Positions 1-5,587 of a stretch of 5,636 nt of DNA are shown one piece after another. Each line of letters opens with the position of its first letter. Position 1 is the first letter of the stretch. Origin of the DNA: Bacteroidota bacterium (GTDB lineage: Bacteria > Bacteroidota > Ignavibacteria > Ignavibacteriales > Melioribacteraceae); the NCBI GenBank assembly GCA_023453125.1, contig JAEXUB010000034.1:1-5636 (forward strand). Direction: 5' to 3'. The notes below the pieces were generated by a model. It was not told the origin of the DNA and ran no database searches. It saw only the letters and a list, made by a program, of their open reading frames with translations. The translations under genes were made by a program, and so were the position numbers.

Positions 1-1
1 T

Positions 2-226
2 AATTCGCGCGGTTTTAATAACCTTTATATTGACGGGGGAAAAACAATTCAATCATTTCTCAAGGAGGGATTGATTGACGAAATGATAATTACCCGAATC
101 CCAATATTGCTGGGGAAGGGGATTCCGCTCTTCGGCGAAATTGACTGCGCGCAGAAGTTTGTTCACGCAGGTACCGAAGTATTGAACGGCATTCTTGTTA
201 AGAGCCATTACATAAAGACAAATTAA
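2..226 (+). CDS. RibD C-terminal / dihydrofolate-reductase-like protein, 3' end only
   Basis: This is the last 74 codons of a gene whose start lies before the window; the frame is open from base 2 and ends at TAA 224-226. The fragment contains YIDGGKTIQSFLKEGLIDE, then ITRIPILLGKGIPLFG. This is the C-terminal signature of the RibD-C/DHFR-like fold seen in small YwjB/YyaP-type proteins: a glycine-rich loop that contacts the NADPH cofactor, a helix, then a strand ending in the P-x-x-LGxGxPLF turn. Members are probable NADPH-dependent reductases, and most small stand-alone ones have no proven substrate. The missing N-terminal part prevents telling a stand-alone protein from the second domain of a riboflavin-pathway RibD. 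The very short tail after the PLFG turn fits the stand-alone type. The next gene begins 14 bases after the stop, so co-transcription is likely. Family is fairly sure; the reaction is unknown. Confidence 0.8.
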   Translation, partial: NSRGFNNLYIDGGKTIQSFLKEGLIDEMIITRIPILLGKGIPLFGEIDCAQKFVHAGTEVLNGILVKSHYIKTN

Positions 227-240
227 ACGGTCCGGGTGCA

Positions 241-1089
241 ATGAAAAAACTAAATGGATTATTTCAGCTTATCCGATTCGAGCTTCCATTTGCGGCTGGA
301 ATATGTACGGTAATAGGTCTGCTTCTTGCAGGGGGTTCATCTGCCTCAATCTCCCTCGCGGCAGCAGCATTCGCTTCCGTGTTTTTAATATCGGCATCCA
401 TACTTGTGCTTAATGATTATTTCGACGTTGAGACAGACAGAATAAACGCTCCCCACAGACCTATTCCGTCAAATCTTGTTTCACAAGCCGAGGCTTTGCT
501 CTTCGCAGTTTTGCTTATGGCCGGAGGACTTACCGCAGGTATGTTTATAAGCCTGACTGCATTTTTAATCGGCGTCCTGCTTGCGATAGTCGGATTCCTA
601 TATAACAGATATTTTAAAAAGAGCGGGCTGCCGGGGAATCTTATGGTAAGTTTTTCCGTAGGGATGACATTTATTTTCGGAGGTGCGGCCGCCGGAGATC
701 CCTTTAACAGCGCGGTCCTGTTTTTTGCCTGCGTTGCAGCGTTGATTGACCTCGGCGAGGAGATTGCCGCCGATGCAATGGATGCCGAGGGGGACAAATT
801 GATTAATTCAAATTCAATTGCAATCAGAAAAGGGCGTTCATATGCAATAGGAATAAGCAGGAACATTTTTCTGACGGTAATTGCTCTTACTGTCCTTCCA
901 TTCGTTACCGGAGGGTTCCCCCTCATTTATGCAGTACCTCTTGTCATTATGGATTTATTAATCGGCATTCCTCTCTTTAAGCTCTGCCGCTCAAAAGGGG
1001 ATGAGGGGAGAAAATATATAAGAAGAATTTATCTGGGAGCTACTTTCGGAATGATTGTTTTTCTTATTATGAAACTTGCAGGGGTATAG
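241..1089 (+). CDS. UbiA-family polyprenyltransferase, archaeal DGGGP synthase-like
   Basis: This is an integral membrane prenyltransferase of 282 residues, the normal length for the UbiA superfamily, with about eight or nine hydrophobic segments. The first Asp-rich motif is NDYFDVETD (residues 58-66), followed by RINAPHRPIPS. The second is D178-x2-D181-x3-D185 inside EEIAADAMDAEGD. Together they bind Mg2+ and the prenyl diphosphate. The NAPHRPIPS, YNRYFKKSGLPGN (121-133) and FIFGG blocks resemble geranylgeranylglycerol-phosphate geranylgeranyltransferases (DGGGP synthases) more than UbiA, MenA or haem O synthase. Bacterial homologues of this subgroup are often named after the archaeal enzyme without proof, so the acceptor could be a glycerol phosphate ether, a quinone precursor or a (bacterio)chlorophyll-like ring. 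The ATG is preceded only by a weak GGGTG (234-238). No later start is likely, because the N-terminal FQLIRFELPF stretch is typical of the family. The SRPBCC gene starts 5 bases after its stop. Confidence 0.9.
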   Translation: MKKLNGLFQLIRFELPFAAGICTVIGLLLAGGSSASISLAAAAFASVFLISASILVLNDYFDVETDRINAPHRPIPSNLVSQAEALLFAVLLMAGGLTAGMFISLTAFLIGVLLAIVGFLYNRYFKKSGLPGNLMVSFSVGMTFIFGGAAAGDPFNSAVLFFACVAALIDLGEEIAADAMDAEGDKLINSNSIAIRKGRSYAIGISRNIFLTVIALTVLPFVTGGFPLIYAVPLVIMDLLIGIPLFKLCRSKGDEGRKYIRRIYLGATFGMIVFLIMKLAGV

Positions 1090-1094
1090 AGAAG

Positions 1095-1571
1095 ATGGTT
1101 GAACTTAAAACCGAAATATTAATTGAGAATGTTTCTCCGGAACAGGTAACCGATTTTATGATTGACTGTACCGATGAAAAATACAGCAAATGGTGGCCGG
1201 GAGTTCACCTCGCTTTTCACACAATTAAGAAGAAACCGGGAGATATAGGAAACATCGTTTATTTTGATGAATACGTGGGTAAGCGAAGGCTTAAATTCAG
1301 GGCTGTTGTAAAAGAATATGAAAGGGGAAGGATTATCCGCTGGCGGATGATTAACATTATTCCACTTCCGGCTAATCTTACAATTGAAACGGAGAGGGAG
1401 AATGAGGGAACCAAACTGGTTCATATACTTGCAATAGGATTTAAAGGACTTTTCTCATTTCTTAATCCTGTTATAAAGTTATTTATCCCCTCCCAACTCG
1501 AGAAAGACCTGAATGAACACGCGGAAATTGAATTCACTGCATTATCCGGACTTCTGGCGCAAAAGGATTAA
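1095..1571 (+). CDS. SRPBCC (START-like) superfamily protein
   Basis: This soluble protein of 158 residues has no signal peptide or membrane span. Its order of elements fits the SRPBCC/polyketide-cyclase helix-grip fold. It opens with a strand (VELKTEILIENVS), then a short helical part with KYSKWWPGVHLAF (29-41). A run of alternating strands follows (GNIVYFDEYVG, LKFRAVVKEYERGRIIRWRM, LTIETERENEGTKLVHILAIG). It ends in a long amphipathic helix, about 121-153, with IPSQLEKDLNEHAEIEF. Such proteins enclose a hydrophobic ligand, and some are cyclases or aromatases. No catalytic residue can be assigned here. The start 5 bases after the prenyltransferase stop, with AGGGG (1080-1084) inside the upstream gene as the likely ribosome site, implies translational coupling. 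A role in binding the lipophilic substrate or product of the UbiA enzyme is inferred from this context only. Confidence 0.8.
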   Translation: MVELKTEILIENVSPEQVTDFMIDCTDEKYSKWWPGVHLAFHTIKKKPGDIGNIVYFDEYVGKRRLKFRAVVKEYERGRIIRWRMINIIPLPANLTIETERENEGTKLVHILAIGFKGLFSFLNPVIKLFIPSQLEKDLNEHAEIEFTALSGLLAQKD

Positions 1572-1600
1572 AAGAAAGGGCGCTTAATGCGCCCGTTCTT
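1572..1600. terminator. Bidirectional terminator hairpin between convergent operons
   Basis: GGGCGC (1578-1583) pairs with GCGCCC (1589-1594) around a five-base loop. After one A/G mismatch, AAGAA (1572-1576) pairs with TTCTT (1596-1600). The stem is followed by a T-rich run on each strand: GTTCTTAATT on plus, and a better TTTCTTTTAA on minus. It starts just after the SRPBCC stop and lies 12 bases beyond the LysM gene stop, which suits a shared terminator for two converging operons. Confidence 0.8.
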
Positions 1601-1611
1601 AATTGTGTGAT

Positions 1612-3198
1612 CTATTTCCGCACAGGTTTGTGGTAAATCAGTTTCGCTCCCGGTTTTAGTTTAACGCTGCTGTTCAGTCCAAGATTGTTCCATGTTTTCA
1701 GTTCATTAACTGTTACATCCAGTTTCCATGCGATGTTTTGGATTCTATCACCATTTTTAACAGTATAGGTTTTTGTAATTACGGGTATTCGATAAGTCAG
1801 TCTGGCTCCCGGTCTTAGTTTTACCTTATTGCCCAATTCAAGGTCGTTCCATGCTTTCAATTCGGAAACTGAGACATTCAATCTCGCTGCAATATCCTGG
1901 AGTGAATTACCATATTGAACAGTATAGGATTTTGAAATATAATTGGTCTGAGGCTGTTTAACGGTAGAGTCCTTTACTGCAGCATTGGCAATAATATCCC
2001 CGAAACTTTCTGCGAACATTACAAAGTATTCATTAACATAGTTCCTGAAGGACTCTTCCGTAATTACAACATCCTTGCCATTAATTTTATCCGATAAATA
2101 CCAGTGTCCCGGAGGGAGTGCAATTTTTACCCTTTCTCCCAAACGGAATGATATGGTTTTTTTATAGCAGTTAACCTGTGGATTTAATGTTGAGGAGGGG
2201 AAATAGAGATCGCATACAAGTTCCTCCCCCTTTTTTTCTATCGGAATAATAACTACATCGTAGGTAAAATTCTGATAGCGCCATCTGCTGCTCTGTTTAA
2301 TCAGTTTATTCTTCTCTTTCTCATAAAGTTCAACAGGTGATTTAATTGTCCCTCTGTAAATGAAAGAGGGGAACTTCAGATATTCATTTTCCGTGATTGC
2401 TATCGGGGAGCCGGGAAGAGGGAATGAGAGCTTGTTTAATATCAGCTGTTCGTTTTTCTTGTCAGTCCTTATATACTCAAAGCTGAATTTAATGCCTGGC
2501 GCAATAACTTTTGACTTCTTTGCCGATTCCTCAATCTGCTTTATTGTACTTTTATAATAGGCAAGGTCCACATATCCGGTTTCCTGGCTGTTTACAATTT
2601 TCTGTTTTTCGGCAAAATCTAATATACCGGCTGTAAGCTTAATATTTACTTCGGGAAAGATTTTTTTAAGTGCATTGAAATCGGCTGCGGCATCATACGG
2701 CATAGTGCATATAGCGCTTCCGTACTTTATACTGTATGCAAATTCACCTGCCGTATTGTTTGCAGCGGGGGAGTAATAAACATATTTGAATAGCATTTTT
2801 ACTGAGTCGGCTTTAACTGTTTCGGTGAGGGGGGTAAAGCTGAAAAGGATTCTTGCGGCACCGCCGGAAGGTAGGAATGTTGAGTCTCTTCCTTCCATAA
2901 TGCGCCTGATGGTAAGCTCATCAATTTCCCCCGGCTTAGTTCTGCTGTCAATAAGGAATGCATCTATACTTTTGGCAAATATCTCTCTATCCGGAATGAT
3001 CTCTGAATGCCTCAATAAAATTGGATTTGCAGCATCCAATGCGCCAAGAATATAACCTTCCCGGTTGGGATAATAGACCTCAACCGAATTACTGAGACCG
3101 GATATAATGTCCATCTTTATCTGAATGTTGGTCAAATCTCTCTGTGCCGGTACTAATCCGGCAGTTAGTAATAGAATTGCTAATAATAAACTTTTCAT
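1612..3198 (-). CDS. Secreted protein of unknown function with two C-terminal LysM domains
   Basis: The product has 528 residues from the ATG at 3198. That start is chosen over an in-frame GTG at 3210 because GGAG (3208-3205) sits 6 bases before the ATG, and because the protein then opens with a signal peptide, MKSLLLAILLLTAGLVPAQ, with likely cleavage near VPA/Q. Residues about 20-415 match no family I recognise. They look like mixed alpha/beta and beta-rich globular sequence, with three cysteines (164, 329, 344) and a Trp/Tyr-rich stretch, SSRWRYQNFTYDVVIIP, near 303-319. The C-terminus carries LysM1 (about 425-470) and LysM2 (about 478-523), each with YTV, a G-[ND]-x-[LI]-x-[DN]-IA core and ELKxWN. 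LysM modules bind N-acetylglucosamine polymers, chiefly peptidoglycan, so the protein probably sits in the periplasm or cell envelope. It is third in the sigma/anti-sigma operon, 14 bases after the anti-sigma stop. It could be a sensor partner, an effector or an envelope structural protein. Confidence 0.85.
   Translation of the reverse strand: MKSLLLAILLLTAGLVPAQRDLTNIQIKMDIISGLSNSVEVYYPNREGYILGALDAANPILLRHSEIIPDREIFAKSIDAFLIDSRTKPGEIDELTIRRIMEGRDSTFLPSGGAARILFSFTPLTETVKADSVKMLFKYVYYSPAANNTAGEFAYSIKYGSAICTMPYDAAADFNALKKIFPEVNIKLTAGILDFAEKQKIVNSQETGYVDLAYYKSTIKQIEESAKKSKVIAPGIKFSFEYIRTDKKNEQLILNKLSFPLPGSPIAITENEYLKFPSFIYRGTIKSPVELYEKEKNKLIKQSSRWRYQNFTYDVVIIPIEKKGEELVCDLYFPSSTLNPQVNCYKKTISFRLGERVKIALPPGHWYLSDKINGKDVVITEESFRNYVNEYFVMFAESFGDIIANAAVKDSTVKQPQTNYISKSYTVQYGNSLQDIAARLNVSVSELKAWNDLELGNKVKLRPGARLTYRIPVITKTYTVKNGDRIQNIAWKLDVTVNELKTWNNLGLNSSVKLKPGAKLIYHKPVRK
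1630..1926 (-). repeat. Tandem 159-base repeat encoding two LysM modules
   Basis: Two copies of a 53-codon unit lie head to tail inside the LysM gene. The shared string AACAGTATAGG at 1759-1769 and 1918-1928 gives the exact 159-base period. The copies also share GTTCCATG and GCTCCCGGT blocks. The encoded modules align without gaps (YTV, ELK-[AT]-WN, VKL-[RK]-PGA-[RK]-L), so the pair arose by duplication in frame, with clear later divergence. Confidence 0.85.
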
Positions 3199-3204
3199 CA
3201 AAGG

Positions 3205-3208
3205 CTCC
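3205..3208 (-). promoter_or_regulatory. Ribosome binding site that fixes the LysM gene start
   Basis: GGAG on the minus strand lies 6 bases before the ATG at 3198. It overlaps the in-frame GTG (3210-3208), so that GTG is part of the ribosome site rather than the start. The choice removes four residues (MEPL) ahead of a normal signal peptide. Confidence 0.7.
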
Positions 3209-3212
3209 ACAA

Positions 3213-3704
3213 TTAATTTGATGTTATTTTATCTGCAGGAGTAACGCTCTCAGTCTTAAGGCTCATAATAAATGCCATATAGGGGGATTTATTAATAGAG
3301 CTTCTGCTCCGGTGTGAAGCCAGTTTGGGCTGAGGCACCGGTTTTGTCTCGGGAATCGGGATTTCCTTTTCTACATAGACTGTGTCTACTCTTGCGGCAT
3401 TTACAATTTCAGTTTTCTGCTCCTGCTTAAAGGTGCTTAGGATGAATATCAGGATTATAGCAGCGGCGCTGCTTGCATAAAAAGCATATTTATAGAATCC
3501 GCTGCTTTTAGCCGGGCGGGTGCCGGAAATCTCTTTAATATTTTCCGTACAGAATGACCTCGATTTATCCTTGAGCATAATAAAGTCGGATAATAATTCG
3601 CGGCATTCAACGCACTCCCCTATATGCCTGAACATCTCTCTGGATTCATCGGGATTTAATTCCCCGTCTATATACTGGCTGATTTCCATTTCATAATGTT
3701 TCAT
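3213..3704 (-). CDS. Membrane-anchored zinc-finger anti-sigma factor
   Basis: This 163-residue single-pass protein holds the ECF sigma factor of the preceding gene at the membrane. The N-terminal cytoplasmic part has the ZAS-type signature H27-x3-C31-x2-C34 (HIGECVEC) after SQYIDGELNPDES, the usual opening of anti-sigma zinc-finger domains. One hydrophobic span, about 72-92 (YKYAFYASSAAAIILIFILST), follows a short basic linker. The outer part, about 93-163, is short and has a Pro/Lys-rich stretch, IPIPETKPVPQPK; it contains no sensor domain I recognise. The ATG has GAGG (3714-3711) 6 bases upstream, which overlaps the TGA of the sigma gene, so the two should be translationally coupled and made in a set ratio. 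Release of sigma may follow proteolysis or a shape change; the signal is not visible. The family is well supported, and pairing with the adjacent sigma factor is inferred from gene order. Confidence 0.9.
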   Translation of the reverse strand: MKHYEMEISQYIDGELNPDESREMFRHIGECVECRELLSDFIMLKDKSRSFCTENIKEISGTRPAKSSGFYKYAFYASSAAAIILIFILSTFKQEQKTEIVNAARVDTVYVEKEIPIPETKPVPQPKLASHRSRSSINKSPYMAFIMSLKTESVTPADKITSN

Positions 3705-3712
3705 GGTTTACC

Positions 3713-4183
3713 TCATTTCAAATATTTTCTAAGCTTATCCCTTACGCGGAAAAGCCTTACTTTTACATTATCAACGCTGATTTCAAGAATTTCGGAAATT
3801 TCCTGATACGAATGGCATGCGTATTCGCGCAGGTAGATCAATTCGAATTCCTCACGGCTGAGTTTTTTAATTGCCTCGTTCAATGTAATTTTTTCTTCAA
3901 TGGAGGAACTCTCAAGGGCGGGGAGTTCATTATCGAGTGGGACATTCTTTCCTGATTTGCCGCTTAATTTCTTATAGCAGTAATTTCTGGTTATTACGAG
4001 AAGAAAAGTTTTGTGGCTGCACTCCCCGCGGAATGAATTACGGCTGTCGATATAACGGATAAATACTTCCTGAAGTGCATCCTGGGCGTCGTCATAGTTT
4101 TTTAGGAGGCTCAATGAATACTGGAGAATATCTTTTGAGTACAAATTGAATAATTCTTTTACCGCCCCATCCTGAATGTTCAT
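3713..4183 (-). CDS. ECF-family RNA polymerase sigma factor
   Basis: This 156-residue, two-domain sigma-70-type factor is typical in size for the ECF group and has no C-terminal extension. Region 2 covers about 8-75. It includes YDDAQDALQEVFIRYI (30-45), the DAxDxxQExF core-binding and -10 recognition signature, and FRGECSHKTFLLVITRNYCYKKL (51-73), the usual end of region 2. An acidic linker (PLDNELPALESSSIEEK) leads to region 4, about 101-155. Its helix-turn-helix is SYQEISEILEISVDNVKVRLFRVRDKLRK (125-153), which reads the -35 element. The ATG has AGGA (4192-4189) 5 bases upstream. The anti-sigma gene begins 8 bases after the stop and the LysM gene follows, so the three form an operon. Factors of this kind often activate their own promoter, but I could not find a convincing ECF-type -35/-10 pair upstream. 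Confidence 0.95.
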   Translation of the reverse strand: MNIQDGAVKELFNLYSKDILQYSLSLLKNYDDAQDALQEVFIRYIDSRNSFRGECSHKTFLLVITRNYCYKKLSGKSGKNVPLDNELPALESSSIEEKITLNEAIKKLSREEFELIYLREYACHSYQEISEILEISVDNVKVRLFRVRDKLRKYLK

Positions 4184-4210
4184 CCCTTTCCTGAAAAATT
4201 GATTCCCTAA

Positions 4211-4274
4211 ATAGAGCCGGCTTCTGCCGGAATGTTACAAAATTATTTAAGTATTTATTGCCGGCGTGCTCTAT
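4211..4274. repeat. Composite inverted repeat upstream of the sigma gene
   Basis: ATAGAGCCGGC (4211-4221) is mirrored by GCCGG (4260-4264) plus CTCTAT (4269-4274), with four extra bases between the two halves of the right arm. The same CCGGC (4217-4221) also pairs with a nearer GCCGG (4226-4230) across a TTCT loop, giving a compact five-bp GC hairpin. The two pairings exclude each other. If transcription starts near 4231, only the compact hairpin would be in the mRNA, and the outer repeat would be a DNA site around the promoter. The function is unproven. Confidence 0.4.
4238..4245 (-). promoter_or_regulatory. Candidate Bacteroidota-type -7 element for the sigma operon
   Basis: The minus strand reads TAATTTTG, a full match to the TAnnTTTG -7 element of Bacteroidota housekeeping promoters, about 55 bases before the sigma ATG. 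No TTG stands at the expected 17-23 base distance upstream, so only half of the promoter is supported. A short AT-rich motif also arises easily by chance. Confidence 0.3.
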
Positions 4275-4407
4275 GAGACAATTCCTGCCCCTTTGCAAAA
4301 TACCGAAGATTCTGCAGTGTCTAAAATTTAATATACTAAATATGATATTCCTAATATATGGCTTTTATCCCATTTTCGGCTTATTGGAACTTTTTACCGT
4401 TTATTCC

Positions 4408-4417
4408 TGTTGCAACA
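4408..4417. promoter_or_regulatory. Perfect palindrome TGTTGCAACA, possible operator
   Basis: This ten-base perfect palindrome lies 40 bases before the ene-reductase ATG, where a promoter-proximal operator would sit. The symmetry does not extend well on either side (only scattered matches), so it is short for a dimeric repressor site. No regulator gene is next to it. Confidence 0.25.
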
Positions 4418-4457
4418 ATAGTACGAACTAAAAATAAATTAAAAATGAGGTAAAACA

Positions 4458-5534
4458 ATGGAAAATCTTCTCTTTTCTGAATATAAACTGGGAAATAACT
4501 TATTAAAGAACCGTGTTGTAATGGCGCCTATGACAAGAAGCCGTGCTATAAATAATATTCCGAATGATTTAATGGCCCTTTATTACGGACAGCGGGCGGG
4601 GGCCGGGCTGATAATTACTGAAGGAACATCACCATCTCCAAACGGATTGGGATATTCCAGAATACCCGGGCTGTTCAATAAGGAACAGGCGGAAGGTTGG
4701 AAAAAAGTAACAGATGCGGTACACGCACAAGGGGCGCGGATTTTTGTCCAGCTTATGCATACCGGAAGAGTAGGACATCCGTTGAATCTGCCTGAAGGGG
4801 GAAGGGTATTAGCTCCATCTGCAATTCAGGTAAGCGGTAAAATTTGGACAGACCAGGAGCAGATGCAGGCTTATCCGGTACCGGAAGAAATGACGCTAAA
4901 TGAAATTGAAGCCGCAATCAACGAATTTGTAGAAAGCGCAAAACTCGCGGTTGAAGCCGGATTTGACGGAGTAGAACTTCACGGGGCAAACGGATACCTT
5001 ATTGAACAGTTTATTAATGCTACTTCAAATAAGAGAACGGATGAATTCGGGGGAAGCGCCGAAAACAGAATCAGGTTTGCACTTGAAATAGCCAAAAGAA
5101 CTGTTAAAGCAATTGGATCTGACAGAGTAGGCATCAGAGTATCTCCTTACGGAACAGCCTGCGATCTCGGAGTATATGAAGGATTGGAAGAAACATATGA
5201 GCTTCTTGCAAAAGAACTTAATGAACTCGGCCTTGTTTACATCCACGTTGTTGATCACTCGGCAATGGGTGCTCCTTCGGTTTCCGATTCGGTAAAGGAA
5301 AAAATCAGAAGAAATTTCAAGGGAGCTTATATTCTTTCCGGCGGATTTGATGCTGTTAAAGCAGGAAAAGATATTGAAGAAGGGAAAGGAGACCTTGTTG
5401 CATTCGGGCGCCCCTTCATTTCGAACCCGAATTTGGTTGAAAAACTCAAAACCGGAGCCGAACTTAGAATGGCCGATATGGGAACATTCTATACTCCGGG
5501 AGAAAAAGGATATACCGATTATCCGCTAGACTAA
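4458..5534 (+). CDS. Old Yellow Enzyme family ene-reductase (NADH:flavin oxidoreductase)
   Basis: This 358-residue cytoplasmic FMN enzyme is full length for the class I (NemA/PETN-reductase-like) group. Such enzymes take hydride from NAD(P)H and reduce activated C=C bonds such as enones and maleimides, and often nitrate esters; the native substrate is usually unknown. The TIM barrel begins LFSEYKLGNNLLKNRVVMAPMTR, with the flavin-contacting Thr at 26. VQLMHTGR (97-104) follows. The substrate-binding and proton-donor set H175, N178 and Y180 lies in HGANGYLIEQFINATSNKRTDEFGG. FMN-binding residues include R227 (GIRVSP), G295-G296 and G317-R318 (FGRPF). The tail FYTPGEKGYTDYP (344-356) is typical of the group. 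Met100 replaces the Trp found at this place in PETN reductase, which may alter the substrate pocket. GAGG (4447-4450) lies 7 bases before the ATG. The gene appears to be transcribed alone, divergently from the sigma operon, with a terminator after it. Confidence 0.95.
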   Translation: MENLLFSEYKLGNNLLKNRVVMAPMTRSRAINNIPNDLMALYYGQRAGAGLIITEGTSPSPNGLGYSRIPGLFNKEQAEGWKKVTDAVHAQGARIFVQLMHTGRVGHPLNLPEGGRVLAPSAIQVSGKIWTDQEQMQAYPVPEEMTLNEIEAAINEFVESAKLAVEAGFDGVELHGANGYLIEQFINATSNKRTDEFGGSAENRIRFALEIAKRTVKAIGSDRVGIRVSPYGTACDLGVYEGLEETYELLAKELNELGLVYIHVVDHSAMGAPSVSDSVKEKIRRNFKGAYILSGGFDAVKAGKDIEEGKGDLVAFGRPFISNPNLVEKLKTGAELRMADMGTFYTPGEKGYTDYPLD

Positions 5535-5587
5535 ATTTTTCAGTTCCCATTAAAGCAGGCGTCAGGTTCGGTTTTGAGGATTTTGTT

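Larger units (their letters stand above)
4184..4457. other. Divergent intergenic region between sigma factor and ene-reductase genes
   Basis: These 274 bases separate two divergent genes and must hold both promoters. The sigma-side half has the composite inverted repeat and the TAATTTTG box. The middle (about 4320-4370) is very AT-rich with many short ATAT runs. The ene-reductase side has TTGGAAC (4384-4390) and the TGTTGCAACA palindrome, but I could not assign a confident promoter to that gene. An antisense open frame (4092-4298) crosses the sigma-side end; it has no family signature and is judged non-coding. Confidence 0.6.

Noticed and set aside
53..241. Minus-strand open frame opposite the RibD-C-like fragment
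   Set aside because: The plus-strand frame carries recognisable family motifs up to its stop; the antisense product matches nothing.
417..926. Long open frame (169 codons) on the minus strand opposite the prenyltransferase gene
   Set aside because: It is fully antisense to a gene with clear UbiA motifs, has no ribosome site or family signature that I see, and its residue make-up looks like mirrored codon bias.
2360..3055. Two short plus-strand open frames (2360-2557 and 2786-3055) inside the LysM gene
   Set aside because: Both are antisense to a long coherent secreted protein and lack ribosome sites or domains.
4092..4298. Minus-strand frame that overlaps the sigma gene start and the intergenic region
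   Set aside because: It is out of frame with the sigma gene, which has strong region 2 motifs and its own ribosome site; the product shows no recognisable feature.
4320..4370. AT-rich stretch with ATAT runs as a possible origin or curved-DNA element
   Set aside because: No iterated DnaA-box-like or phased A-tract pattern is visible; ordinary promoter-region AT richness is enough.
4384..4410. TTGGAACTT as a possible ECF-type -35 box for the ene-reductase gene
   Set aside because: GGAACTT resembles an ECF -35 element, but no matching -10 box occurs at the usual spacing; the CCGTTT that follows is too close.
4441..4457. AAATGAGGTAAA shared with the leader of the anti-sigma gene (3705-3720)
   Set aside because: The shared string is centred on the GAGG ribosome site in an A-rich leader, so chance and common function explain it without a regulatory link.
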